From Capniomyces stellatus (lineage: Eukaryota > Kickxellomycota > Harpellomycetes > Harpellales > Legeriomycetaceae): a stretch of 64,000 nt of DNA. The stretch is taken from assembly GCA_001661515.1 (NCBI GenBank), contig LUVW01000033.1:62001-126000 (forward strand), read 5' to 3'. The position numbers were made by a program, and so were the translations under genes. Under the pieces are notes generated by a model. That model saw only the letters and a list, made by a program, of their open reading frames with translations. It was not told the DNA's origin and did no database searches. Positions 53,646-63,214 of this stretch are shown here, piece after piece. Positions within the stretch are counted from its first letter, which is position 1; every line of letters starts with the position of its first letter.

Positions 53646-55775
53646 ATGTTAAAGAGAGAAGAATCGGCTATTCCAAGGCCTAAAATGACAATAACGACAA
53701 GAGACGAAGCGGAGGGGGTAGAGAGCGATGGGGGTATGGAGGTGGTAGAGAGTATTGATGGGATAAGTGCAATAGAGTTGGCGAAAGCGAAAGCAAGAGC
53801 GGAGCGAAAGAATATTTTGAGTAAAGGGACAAGTGGGGGAAATAAAAGTATAGAAAATAATAATAGTAGCAATAGTAGTAACAGTAGTAATAATAGTAAT
53901 AGTAATAATAGTGACAGTAGTGGTAATAGTAATAGTAATAGTCAAAGTAAAGAGAATGGGGGATTAGGGGTTAAGGAAAAGGCAAAATTAAAGATAGCAA
54001 AAGACAAAAGTGTGAACAAGACGAAAGAAAAGTATCGGGCAAAGGAGAAAGAGTCGGTAGTACAAAAGGAAAAGAAAGAGTTCAGAGTGTTCCCACTAAT
54101 TGAAGAGGGACGTAACAGCGAGGGGGACAAGATAAAGTTGTTTATAAAGAAGGTGGAGCAGTGTTCGATAGTGTTTGACTTCAACAGGATGGAGGAGAAC
54201 CTGAAGGGAAAAGAGGCAAAGAGACAGACTTTGGAGGAGCTGATAGAGTACCTAGGGAGGTATGGGGTAAGCCACAGCGAAACGGTGTATAGCGAGGTGA
54301 TAGAAATGGTTAGTGTGAACATATTTCGAGATATATCGGCACAGACAGGAGAGATTCTGAACGGAAACTACTTTATTGGAGGTGGGATGGGAACAATTAA
54401 CGGCAGCGGCAACGGAATGAACGAGGGATTTGACCAGGATGAGGATGAAATGGTGAACGAGGCGTCGTGGCCACACCTGGAGCTGGTGTACATTCTGTTT
54501 CTGAGGTTCTTGGAAAGCAGCAGCTTTGACGAGGTACTGGCCAGAAAGTACATTGACACCAGATTTGCGACCAGACTTTTGGGGCTTTTTGACAGCGAGG
54601 ACGCAAGGGAAAGGGAAATGCTAAAGACGATTTTGCACAGGATTTACGGGAAAATTCTTGGGCTGAGAGCATTTATCCGCAAGTCAATCAACTACATATT
54701 CCTGCAGTACGTCTACGAAAACGAAAGGTACAACGGAATCACCGAGCTGCTTGAGATCCTCGGTTCAATCATCAACGGTTTCACAGTTCCGCTGAAGGAG
54801 GAGCACAAAACCTTTTTGAAGCGCGTTTTGCTGCCCCTGCACAAGGCCAAGCCAATGGCCAACTACCACCCTCAGCTGGCCTACTGCACTGTCCAGTTTA
54901 TAGAAAAGGAGCCCCACCTCTCCACCCATATAGTAAACCAGCTGCTAAAGTACTGGCCCAAAATCAACTCCCCCAAGGAGGTCATGTATCTAAACGAGGT
55001 TGAGGAGATCCTTGAGGTTGTTGGTTTAGACGAGTTTGAAACTTTCAATAAACCCCTTTTCACCAGACTCGCTAAATGCGTTGTGTCTCCCCAGTTCCAG
55101 GTTGCCGAAAGAGCCATGGCATTTTGGAGAAATGACCACATAGTCCAGCTCATTCATGCCACTCTAGACACCGTGATGCCTACTGTTCTGGGCCAGGTCT
55201 TCCAGTGCTGCAAATCCCACTGGAACCAAAACATCCACCAGCAGGCATACACTGTTTTCAAGTTTTTCATGTACAGCGACCAGTTTCTTTTTGACACCTA
55301 CATAAACAAACTACGCTTTGAGTTTGACCAAAACTCCCGCCATTTAAACCAACGCAGAATCTTTTGGGAAAATCTATCCTCTAAAACCGCTGTCAACTCT
55401 GAAAATCCCCCGAAAATAAACCTCGATGTCAATGATTTGCAGCAAAACGACTTTGATTTTATTATTGACCGCATTCTGCTCAAAGACAAACTACACGACT
55501 CAAACGGCCAAATCGTTGGTTTGGCTACTGGTCGACTCTCTGGTGCTAGAGATGAAATCGACCTCGATGATTATATCCACGGCGATGTCAACCATTATGT
55601 TGATGGCAATGATTATGCCGATGGCGATGACGATGATTATGTTGACAATGATGGTGACGACGATTCTGGGCGTGGTAGCTACTTGAGCATGGACAATTCT
55701 GGTAATTTAAGTCTAGAAATCGATTTAAATCACCGGAATGATTCCAATTCTGACAACCTCCTAAATCACTCTTGA
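53646..55775 (+). CDS. RTS1: Protein phosphatase 2A B56-family regulatory subunit
   Basis: Single-exon, 709 residues. Residues 1-140 are low-complexity (Ser/Asn run at 53850-53945, then Lys-rich). From about 145 the HEAT-like B56 fold follows with hallmark segments: V-F-D-F, K-R-Q-T-L-x-E-L, W-P-H-L-E-L-V-Y, Y-I-D-T-R-F, D-S-E-D-x-R-E-R, G-L-R-A-F-I-R-K, N-G-F-x-V-P-L-K-E-E-H, P-K-E-V-M-Y-L-N-E-V-E-E, V-A-E-R-A-M and F-W-R-N-D. The 120-residue tail is acidic with D-x-x-D-G-D-D repeats from GAT-rich DNA. The protein selects substrates for PP2A, with roles in chromosome segregation and stress responses. An insertion of about 30 Gly/Asn-rich residues (54370-54450) interrupts the conserved N-terminal part. 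Coding strand changes from G-rich to C-rich near 54.7 kb. Confidence 0.96.
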   Translation: MLKREESAIPRPKMTITTRDEAEGVESDGGMEVVESIDGISAIELAKAKARAERKNILSKGTSGGNKSIENNNSSNSSNSSNNSNSNNSDSSGNSNSNSQSKENGGLGVKEKAKLKIAKDKSVNKTKEKYRAKEKESVVQKEKKEFRVFPLIEEGRNSEGDKIKLFIKKVEQCSIVFDFNRMEENLKGKEAKRQTLEELIEYLGRYGVSHSETVYSEVIEMVSVNIFRDISAQTGEILNGNYFIGGGMGTINGSGNGMNEGFDQDEDEMVNEASWPHLELVYILFLRFLESSSFDEVLARKYIDTRFATRLLGLFDSEDAREREMLKTILHRIYGKILGLRAFIRKSINYIFLQYVYENERYNGITELLEILGSIINGFTVPLKEEHKTFLKRVLLPLHKAKPMANYHPQLAYCTVQFIEKEPHLSTHIVNQLLKYWPKINSPKEVMYLNEVEEILEVVGLDEFETFNKPLFTRLAKCVVSPQFQVAERAMAFWRNDHIVQLIHATLDTVMPTVLGQVFQCCKSHWNQNIHQQAYTVFKFFMYSDQFLFDTYINKLRFEFDQNSRHLNQRRIFWENLSSKTAVNSENPPKINLDVNDLQQNDFDFIIDRILLKDKLHDSNGQIVGLATGRLSGARDEIDLDDYIHGDVNHYVDGNDYADGDDDDYVDNDGDDDSGRGSYLSMDNSGNLSLEIDLNHRNDSNSDNLLNHS

Positions 55776-56447
55776 TTTTATCTTTTTATTTTTTATCCTT
55801 TACTTTTTATTTATTTTTTATTTTATTTTTTTGAAAATCGTCTTGTTTTTATTTATTCCCCAACTAATTCCCACTTTCCCACCTTTTTAACTCTTACTTT
55901 TCTTTTATTTATTTTTTTATTTTATTCCAAGCTAGAAAATGAAAGCTATACATTTTCTAGATATTTTTTTATACCTATCTTGAGCTTTTATTTATTCACT
56001 CTTCTACCTCTTCCTCTTACGCTTTGTTTTTGACAACTTATTATCTTTGTTCCTAGTTTAGCCATTTATACGTTTTAACCTTTCTCTTATTTTTAAAAAA
56101 AATAAAAAGCAAATACTTGCCATGTTTGCCAACCATTACAAGCTTTCTTTTTTTTGCCTTTGCTTTACTGTTGTTTTTATCCAGTTCTTTTTACAGCAGT
56201 ACAAACAAAAAACATCCAAAAAATATATATCCATCTACCCTTTTAGCCAATCTGATTGTTAAAGGCAAGTATGTGCGTGTATGATTGTTATATTGTGGAT
56301 CAAAGTAGTAGTGATAGTAATCAAGATAAAAGAAAAGTATATAGTTGGGCTTATATCAAATAACAGTAATAAGAAAGAAGAAAAAAAAAAGCAATTATAG
56401 CAATGGTAATGTTGAAAGGTAAAATCAGTAGCAGCAAGCGGAATGCG
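55776..56447. other. Convergent intergenic region
   Basis: Between the B56 and mL44 stop codons. T-rich at its left side, consistent with 3' UTRs and termination of both genes. No gene seen. Confidence 0.5.
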
Positions 56448-57640
56448 CTAAAGGAACGAAATATTCTTTTCATCGTACTGCTGTTCGTCAATTGGGCCAC
56501 TGAGTCTATCGTCTCTAAAGCCTCTCAGCAGCACATCTTTAGCAGCCTTGCTTTCAGCAGATTCAATGCTGCTAGCAACACCCTCACCGCACTTCTTCCC
56601 ATTGATAAACATGCCAACAACATAAATAGGCGAGCCGTTGGTGAAAGTGGAAGACTGGGACATGATTATGCTTTTGATGTTTTCTTTGTCAATGTTTAGT
56701 TTTTCCATGGTAGCAAGTAGGACCGATTTGGGCTGTTCAAGTCCCAAAACACACTCGATATCCAGCTTTACACCTGAAAGCAATGTCTCGTGAACAAATT
56801 TGCTAGCCACAACTGACCCCTGATCCGTGTAAATAGCTCCAACCAACGACTGGAACGCCTTGCCAAAAACCTTTCCCTCGCCCACGTTTTCCCTTTCATT
56901 TGCGCTTTTCCACAACACAAACTTGTCAAGCCCAATTCTTTTTGTCACTTTTGACAACTCATAAACCCCAAAGTGCACCATTGCCAAATCCAAAATCTGC
57001 TCATTTGTTAGCTCCTGCGTCAGCTCGTGCTTGTACAAGTACTCACCAACCTCCAAATTCAACACCCTCTTGCCAATCCACTCAAACCTCTCGTTAGTAA
57101 ATGTTCTCGCGTGCTCAAACGACTTGTGTATAAACACTCTAATCATATCCTTTTGGTTCTTTTCGCTAAATTTTACTCCAATACTCTTTGAAAACGCCGC
57201 CAAGTTTTCCACCAGTTTCGTTTGCTGCTCCAAACCCAATCCTGCATACTTATTTTCTCCCTGCACCTTTTCAAAGCCAAACCCAACTTGTTTCTGCGTT
57301 TCCGTCGAGCTCTGCTGCACACTACTCTTTATCGCAGTTGTTGAAACTCTTCTATATCCTATTTGTTCCCCTCCCCCCAAATTTAACCTCCTGATTAGTA
57401 TCATACATTGACGCAAATTGCGTTGATTTTACTACACCATTATCTCGCTAGCTACCCCAGTCCCTCTGTTTTATATCCCCCTTGTTCTTTCCACTTATAC
57501 TTGGATTAACAAGCAGGCAAATTATGATTCGATAAAACTAAACAAAACTTGATACCAAAATTACCTTCTGCCGCTCTTGCAAATCTTTGGACTCCTACAT
57601 TTCCAACTCTTCTGGCTATAACCGATCGAAGTGAAAACAT
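56448..57640 (-). CDS. mL44: Mitochondrial large-subunit ribosomal protein mL44 (RNase III-like), 2 exons
   Basis: Exon 2 (56448-57358) carries an RNase III-like fold (H-K-S-F-E-H...N-E-R-F-E-W-I-G, G-K-V-F-G-K-A-F-Q-S-L-V-G-A-I-Y) followed by a double-stranded-RNA-binding-like domain (Y-V-V-G-M-F-I-N-G-K-K-C-G-E-G, E-S-K-A-A-K-D-V-L). The catalytic acidic signature of true RNase III is not kept, as in mL44, which is structural in mitoribosomes. The frame's own first ATG (57416) would give a poor N-terminus. Exon 1 (57565-57640) instead encodes M-F-S-L-R-S-V-I-A-R-R-V..., a typical mitochondrial presequence, with donor GTAATT and phase 1. A TACTAAT branch-point-like site sits about 30 bases before the TAG acceptor. 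Total 328 residues. Identity is good; the exon-1 model is inference. Confidence 0.83.
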
Positions 57641-58657
57641 TTTGTGATTAATCTTGTCTACGTTTCCTTTATACCGCTCTAACTACCGGTGATTGATTGC
57701 GTCCTGACTCGCTTTGTGCTTTGTACGAGCTTTGGTTTTGTAAGTTAGCAAACAAAAAATAATATCTATATAGTATAATTGATTCATGTCCCCAATCGGT
57801 TAGTTTGAAAACTCAACCCAGTTTCTACGATCTAGTAGCACTTTGGTAATTCACAAATTCTACGATTCCAATTAATGTATTTTCATTTCTCATTATTTGG
57901 TATCTCACGTCATTTATACCTTTAGTTCGAACAGATCTTGTGCTGTTATGATACTGTTATTCCAGGATCGCTACTGATAATAACTACTAACTGAATCGGA
58001 ATATCACTATCTAGTTCTGTGTTTGTTTTCTAGTTGATTTTAGCTCTATTTTACTTTTTGCTCTTTTTACTTGTTTTTTTTTATACTTTTTACTCGTTTT
58101 GCTTTTGCTTATAATTTTTGCTCGTTTTGCTTATGCTTTTACTATGGAATTACTGAGTGTTGTTTAACTTCCTTGATTAGGCTTACTTTTGGAAATCAGT
58201 TGTTATTCTCCTATTTTACCAAATTATTTGATTTTTTTTTTTGTTGATAAAAAAAACTATTATCAAGGCAAGCTTTTTGCCATAAACTTTTTTTTTTTTG
58301 CTCTTGATTTTTTTTTTGAAGCTGAAGCAACAGATAATTGGCCAGATTAAAGTCAACTTTCCTCACCTATGATAAAGCCCAGCTCTAAAATTTAAAATTA
58401 TATAATTTATACTGTTAAATCGATTTAGCTTTTAAAGTTAATAAAAAATAAAACATTAAAACAGTAATATTTTTTTTTAAAAAAAAATATTTGTATGCCA
58501 AAAAAAACTTTGTAATTCAATTTAAAAAAAATAAATCAAACCACAAAAGTCGTCAAATATTAAGATCTTTCTCTCGAAAGCATTATAATAATATATAATA
58601 ATAGGTAAGTATTTAATTTATAGTAATAATATAGTAAAAACAAAGATGTAAACGTTA
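57641..58657. other. Divergent promoter region of mL44 and RPL15
   Basis: About 1 kb, very A/T-rich, with poly-T and poly-A runs. No gene seen. Runs into the hairpin element at 58658. Confidence 0.5.
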
Positions 58658-58743
58658 CAGATTCGATTTCAAAAAAAAGGCAGTGGGTGGCTGGATTGAA
58701 TACCATGGGGGTTCGAATCCATTAGCCCAAACGAGTGAATCTG
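58658..58743 (+). promoter_or_regulatory. Nested inverted repeat upstream of RPL15
   Basis: Three nested complementary pairs: CAGATTC (58658-58664) with GAATCTG (58737-58743); TGGGTGGCT (58684-58692, two-base bulge) with AGCCCA (58724-58729); TGGATT (58692-58697) with AATCCA (58716-58721). The loop region includes GGTTCGAATCC, a perfect match to the tRNA B-box consensus, but the arm spacing is wrong for a tRNA. It ends 50 bp before the RPL15 start codon, so it lies in the promoter or 5' leader. Regulatory or noncoding-RNA function is inferred. Confidence 0.45.
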
Positions 58744-58793
58744 CAAAATCAATAACACTTTGTTGTATGTATATGTTCTTGGCATAGTTCAAA

Positions 58794-59985
58794 ATGGGTG
58801 CTTATAAATATCTTGAAGAACTTCAAAAGAAGAAACAATCTGACGTTATGCGATTCTTGTTGCGCGTCCGTTGTTGGGAATACAGGTAAATACATTATCC
58901 AATTTTTGAATCTTGATTTTAGTTGTGAATTTGCATTGATTTACAAGTTGAATCTGTTTATACATCACCTATTTAATCTAATCACAGGAATAAATGACTA
59001 AGTTTTTGGCAAAATTTAGGCTAAGTTAGCAAGACTTTGTTATTATCTGAACGTCAATCTTTGAATAATAACAGCAGGTCTTTTGGTACTAATCAAAACT
59101 TGATGTTTTTTTTCTAAAAATCTGCAGAAACTAAGATAAACTCTGATCTTTGCCTGTTATGCGTGTAATATATAATTTTACGCTGCTAAACGGGTTGATC
59201 TGAGTCTGGCATATCTTTTGTTTTGCTGCTTGAAAAAGCATGGTTTTGGTTAGTCCAACTTTCCCAATTGCACTTTCTTTCTTTCCAGCTTTGGAAGGCT
59301 AAAGTGATCTTTTGTGGATCAAGGCTATACTTTCCGATGAACAAATTATGATTAAATGACAAACAAAAACTTGCCATTTGCTGTGTGAAATTAATATATA
59401 TCTACCTATGTATTGGAAAACAAAAACTTGTTTCTCCCCACGACGAAAATAAACGCAAATAGACAGCTCAAGGTTGTACACAGAGCTTCCCGCCCATCAA
59501 GACCAGACAAGGCCCGTCGTTTGGGTTACAAGGCCAGCCAAGGTTACGTAATCTACCGCATCCGTGTCCGTCGTGGAGGTCGCAAGCGCCCAGCCAAGAA
59601 GGGAGCCGTCTTCGGTAAGCCAGTCAACCAAGGTATCAACGAATTGAAATACCAAAGATCCCTCCGTGCCACAGCCGAAGAACGTGTCGGTCGTCGCTGC
59701 AAGAATCTCAGAGTCCTCAACTCATACTGGGTAAACGAAGACTCCACATACAAATACTTTGAAGTCATCCTGGTTGACCCAAGCCACAAGGCCATCAGAC
59801 GCAACCCAAGAATCAACTGGATCTGCAACTCTGTCCACAAGAGACGTGAAGCCCGCGCCCTCACCGCCATCGGTAAGAAGAACCGTGGTATGGGTAAAGG
59901 ACATCGTTACAACAACACCGCCGGTGCTGGTCGTCACTCCACATGGAAGAGACGCAACACTCTTTCACTCCGCCGTTACCGTTAA
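58794..59985 (+). CDS. RPL15: 60S ribosomal protein eL15, 2 exons
   Basis: Exon 1 (58794-58885) encodes [19 protein letters not shown] and continues to W-E-Y. A 577-bp intron (GTAAAT...TAG) follows, and exon 2 (59463-59985) continues [12 protein letters not shown] to the C-terminal R-R-Y-R. Total 204 residues, exactly the family length, with the conserved [14 protein letters not shown] and H-K-A-I-R-R-N-P motifs. The protein is a core rRNA-binding component of the large subunit. The intron is the longest fully sequenced one I can define in the window and interrupts the gene early, as is usual in fungal ribosomal protein genes. Exon 2 uses C-ending preferred codons; exon 1 does not. Confidence 0.97.
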
Positions 59986-60485
59986 GCCATTTGTATCCTA
60001 CTTGGCTAGCGATTTCGACTTCAAGAAGAGGCTATTTGCTTTTTTTTCATCTAATATCTCTCTATACTCTATCTACTTTAACACATCTCGACTCTTTACT
60101 TTACTAGTTTGATTGGTTATTTTGTCAACTATTGTTATAGATTTTATATTGTCTTTATTATTTGAAAAAAAATACAAATGCCTTTTCCTATTTACATACA
60201 ACAACAACAACAAAAATCCCTCGTTCTATTACAACTAGTAATTTCAATCATGTTCTTTCAACTTGCTTTGTTCATCAAAAATAAACTCCTTGTTTTTGCA
60301 CAATTGTCCCCATCTAATTCAATCAGTAAGATTGTATCACACACACATCTTCTATACTATCGCTACGTTAGTACATCTACTCTGATACTTCTCTCCAATT
60401 CTTTATTAATATCCCATGTCGAAACTTGGTAACTACAAAAAAAAAAAAAAAGCAAGTGTAAGATGGAATGGTTGATTATAAACAA
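59986..60485. other. Convergent intergenic region
   Basis: 500 bp between RPL15 and the first glycosyltransferase-like gene, which is on the other strand. Contains RPL15's 3' UTR and short CAA repeats. No gene seen. Confidence 0.5.
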
Positions 60486-61376
60486 TCAGATATTTTGCTT
60501 CTTGAAAGCTGTTTTTCCGATTTTAAGATTCACGTTGCCTATGCTGTACGCTTTGTGATGTATGTTCTCCTCATTACTGAGTAACAACACCATCTCGTCT
60601 TCATACTTCAAACCCGCATCCACAGTGCATTCACCCAGAATATTTCCAAACCAGTAGTCTTCCATGCCGTCACCAGGCTCTTCAATGTTGCACTTGCAAT
60701 AGTCTGCGAAAACTGTGTCAGTGATTCCGTATATTCTACCGTTCATTGGGGTATAGTTTGTGAGCGCATAATTTGGACCACCAAAATATAGCCTTCTCTT
60801 GTGGTTGTCTGCCATAAAATGCAGTGTTTCGGTTAAATACGTTTTATTTATAAAGGTATCAAAGTCCATTTTGAAAACTGCCTTGTATGCGTGCTCCTGT
60901 GCACACAAATAGTTGAACATGTCAAATGTCTTTCTAGGAAGCGACTTGTACTCGTATTCGCCTGGCAGATTTACATCGCACTCTTCGCGATCATCACTTT
61001 GATCACAAACCACTCTGATGTTGAGGTCAGAGTACAGGTTTTTCACCCAGAATATGCTGTCTGCCTTACTAACAGGTATGAGAATCAGATATTCTGTGTA
61101 TGGCAAATCTCTACCACGGTTATCGATTTTAAGCGATCTGATAATTCTTGTCTCATACTTCTTCTCCCTTTCTAAAAGGCTGTTGAATTCATAATCGCTC
61201 AACTCAAACCGGGTTTCAGGTTCCAGTGCTAGATGTGGTTGGCCATAAATTACATTTGCCAAGATTGGCAAATTGCTATGCATTGGTTCTCGAATGATGC
61301 AGAACAACAATATCAAGAATAAAGACAGTGATACTGCTATTATCTGTTTTCTTCTCGAGTAGTATATATTGGACAT
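60486..61376 (-). CDS. Type II membrane glycosyltransferase-like protein (GT31-like), copy 1
   Basis: Single-exon, 296 residues. A short cytosolic Arg/Lys-rich start is followed by one membrane anchor (about 10-28), the layout of Golgi type II glycosyltransferases. The luminal part has Y-L-I-L-I-P-V-S-x-x-D-S-I-F-W-V-K-N-L-Y-S-D, V-F-K-M-D-F-D-T-F-I-N-K (a D-x-D metal-binding-like motif), Y-T-P-M-N-G-R-I-Y-G, and G-D-G-M-E-D-Y-W-F-G. This order of D-x-D, Gly-rich segment and E-D-x-x-x-G resembles the beta-1,3-galactosyltransferase family (GT31). The donor sugar and acceptor cannot be told. A neighbouring paralogue at 62312-63214 is about half identical and in the same orientation, so tandem duplication. 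GT31 assignment is by motif only. Confidence 0.75.
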   Translation of the reverse strand: MSNIYYSRRKQIIAVSLSLFLILLFCIIREPMHSNLPILANVIYGQPHLALEPETRFELSDYEFNSLLEREKKYETRIIRSLKIDNRGRDLPYTEYLILIPVSKADSIFWVKNLYSDLNIRVVCDQSDDREECDVNLPGEYEYKSLPRKTFDMFNYLCAQEHAYKAVFKMDFDTFINKTYLTETLHFMADNHKRRLYFGGPNYALTNYTPMNGRIYGITDTVFADYCKCNIEEPGDGMEDYWFGNILGECTVDAGLKYEDEMVLLLSNEENIHHKAYSIGNVNLKIGKTAFKKQNI

Positions 61377-62311
61377 TATGCTGGCTTCCTCTTTTATAGC
61401 TATTTTGGGTGCTGTTTATACAATACTCTATCCTTTTACTAGATGTTATCCTTTTTAACCCCTGATGCTTGGTTTAAGCTTAAATTACAACGCGATTATG
61501 ATGGAAAACAAAATTTATGGTCTAGAAATACCGTTCTAAAAAATGTGGCAAACATCGCCTTTATCATGCGTGTTATTAAATACTTGGGCCGCATTCCTCT
61601 TTGTTGAAATGCATATCAAGCTATTTTTTTTTCAAAATAAAAAAAAAGAAGCGCGTTTTAAACTATTCTAGCAGTTAAGCTGAATTTAAATCGATTTAGT
61701 CGAATAGTATAGTACTATTGCAATATATATCGAGACAATGCCATCTGTTTAAAACACACAATAAAAAATCACAATATCGATCATCATTAATTAATTCCGT
61801 TGGTATTATTAAAGCATAATACTCTTCTCAACAATAGGAATAAAATCATCCAAGTTTTCTTCTCAGTTTAGTTTGTTTAAACTCAACTTATAATAGTTGA
61901 TATGTCGATATGGGGGGAGGGGTTGCAACTATACCAACCATTTAGTTCAAATTTCCAAACTTAGTCTCAACAACTTGACTGACTTTATCAGCTACCACGT
62001 AACATCCTTATACACATTTCAAAAAAATAGATAATAACATGATTTTGATTGTACTTGTTTTGGCTTGTACTTTGAGTAAACAAATTAAATGTGATCATTA
62101 GAAATAACCAAGTTGGCTCGGTTTGTAAACAGTAAATACACTGTACAGAGCGTATTGGGACCAAGGCTGAATTTTATGTATTTATGTGTTTGTATTTGAC
62201 TATAATATAGTTAATTTATTAAGTAGATGCTAAAAGTGCCATTAGTGCTGAAAATAATGTTAAATAATGTTGAATAATGTTGAACAATATCAAGAAGTAT
62301 CAATTACTGTT
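61377..62311. other. Spacer between the two glycosyltransferase-like paralogues
   Basis: About 0.9 kb. A short AATAATGTTGA-type tandem repeat lies near 62252-62287, next to the stop codon of the second copy. No gene or transposon seen. Confidence 0.5.
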
Positions 62312-63214
62312 TTAAGTTTGCTCGTTATAGGCTCCTCTCCCAATTCTTAGATTCACGTTTCCGGCTTTGAACTCTTTGTGGTGAATCTGACTTTCGTCGC
62401 TTAGCAGTAGCACCATTTCGTCGTCATATTTCATGCCAGCGTCTACCATACATTTTCCTATTGTGTCTCCAAACCAAAAGTCTTCAAGCCCATTTCCAGG
62501 CATCTCGGTACCGCAGTTGCAGTAGTCGGTCAATATTTTGTTCGTGAACCCATAGACTTTGCCGTTCATGGAGATATAGCCAGTAGGTTCCCTGTTGTTG
62601 CGGTCGCCAAAGTATACTCTTTTGTTGCTGTTGCGAGCTACAATTTTTATCATGTCGGCAAAGTACGTTTTGTTGAGAAAAACGTCAAAATCCAACTTGA
62701 AAATAGCCTTGTACTTGTTTGGCGTTTCACATAGGTAGTTGAACATCTCGAACGACTTTTTGGGTAGTGAATCATACTCATAGTTGTGTTTTAGCTTTAT
62801 ATCACACTCGCTATTGTTGTTTTCCTCATCGCATACTACATTGATGTTGAAGTCCGAGTACAGGTTCTTTATCCAAAACACGCTGTTTGTTGTAGAAACT
62901 GGAATAAGCACCAGATAGTCTGCGTCAACCAATTCTACATTTGAATTTTCGATTTGAGAGCGGTCAATAACCTTTTGGTCAAAATGCTCGTGTGTTATCT
63001 GCAATTTTTTAAAATCAGCGTCACTCAGTTCAAAAGACTCCATAGATTGCGAAAAGAACCTCTGCTGGCCTGGGAATCGATTGTAGATGGCGCCCTTAAG
63101 GTCTGAAATCTTATTGGAGACAGATATTCGGATTGAGAGCAGTATAAATGATAGATAAAAAGTGAGCAAAGTTAGCATAACTAGTCTTCTTGTCGAGTAA
63201 TACCCAGTAAACAT
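62312..63214 (-). CDS. Type II membrane glycosyltransferase-like protein (GT31-like), copy 2
   Basis: Single-exon, 300 residues, same architecture as 60486-61376. A basic N-terminus (Y-Y-S-T-R-R) precedes a membrane anchor at about 10-28. Matching luminal motifs are Y-L-V-L-I-P-V-S-T-T-N-S-V-F-W-I-K-N-L-Y-S-D, F-K-L-D-F-D-V-F-L-N-K, Y-I-S-M-N-G-K-V-Y-G-F-T, C-N-C-G, G-N-G-L-E-D-F-W-F-G and a shared ending H-H-K-E-F-x-x-G-N-V-N-L-R-I-G. Both D-x-D and the E-D pair are kept, so both copies are probably active. The stem region between anchor and catalytic domain is the most diverged part. Family assignment is inference from motifs. Confidence 0.75.
   Translation of the reverse strand: MFTGYYSTRRLVMLTLLTFYLSFILLSIRISVSNKISDLKGAIYNRFPGQQRFFSQSMESFELSDADFKKLQITHEHFDQKVIDRSQIENSNVELVDADYLVLIPVSTTNSVFWIKNLYSDFNINVVCDEENNNSECDIKLKHNYEYDSLPKKSFEMFNYLCETPNKYKAIFKLDFDVFLNKTYFADMIKIVARNSNKRVYFGDRNNREPTGYISMNGKVYGFTNKILTDYCNCGTEMPGNGLEDFWFGDTIGKCMVDAGMKYDDEMVLLLSDESQIHHKEFKAGNVNLRIGRGAYNEQT

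Noticed and set aside
58680..58743. A tRNA gene suggested by GGTTCGAATCC
   Set aside because: The 3' acceptor strand would have to follow the T arm directly; here 16 bases intervene, no anticodon arm can be drawn, and the A-box-like sequence is too close. Kept only as a structured element.
58886..59462. C/D-box snoRNA inside the RPL15 intron
   Set aside because: GATGA-like and CTGA motifs occur, but none are paired with the right spacing and terminal stem. A long intron alone is not evidence.
62160..62200. Another LINE tail (TTTATGTATTTATGTG)
   Set aside because: Only a short AT-rich match without the following TTGGYAAC block or coding-end sequence.
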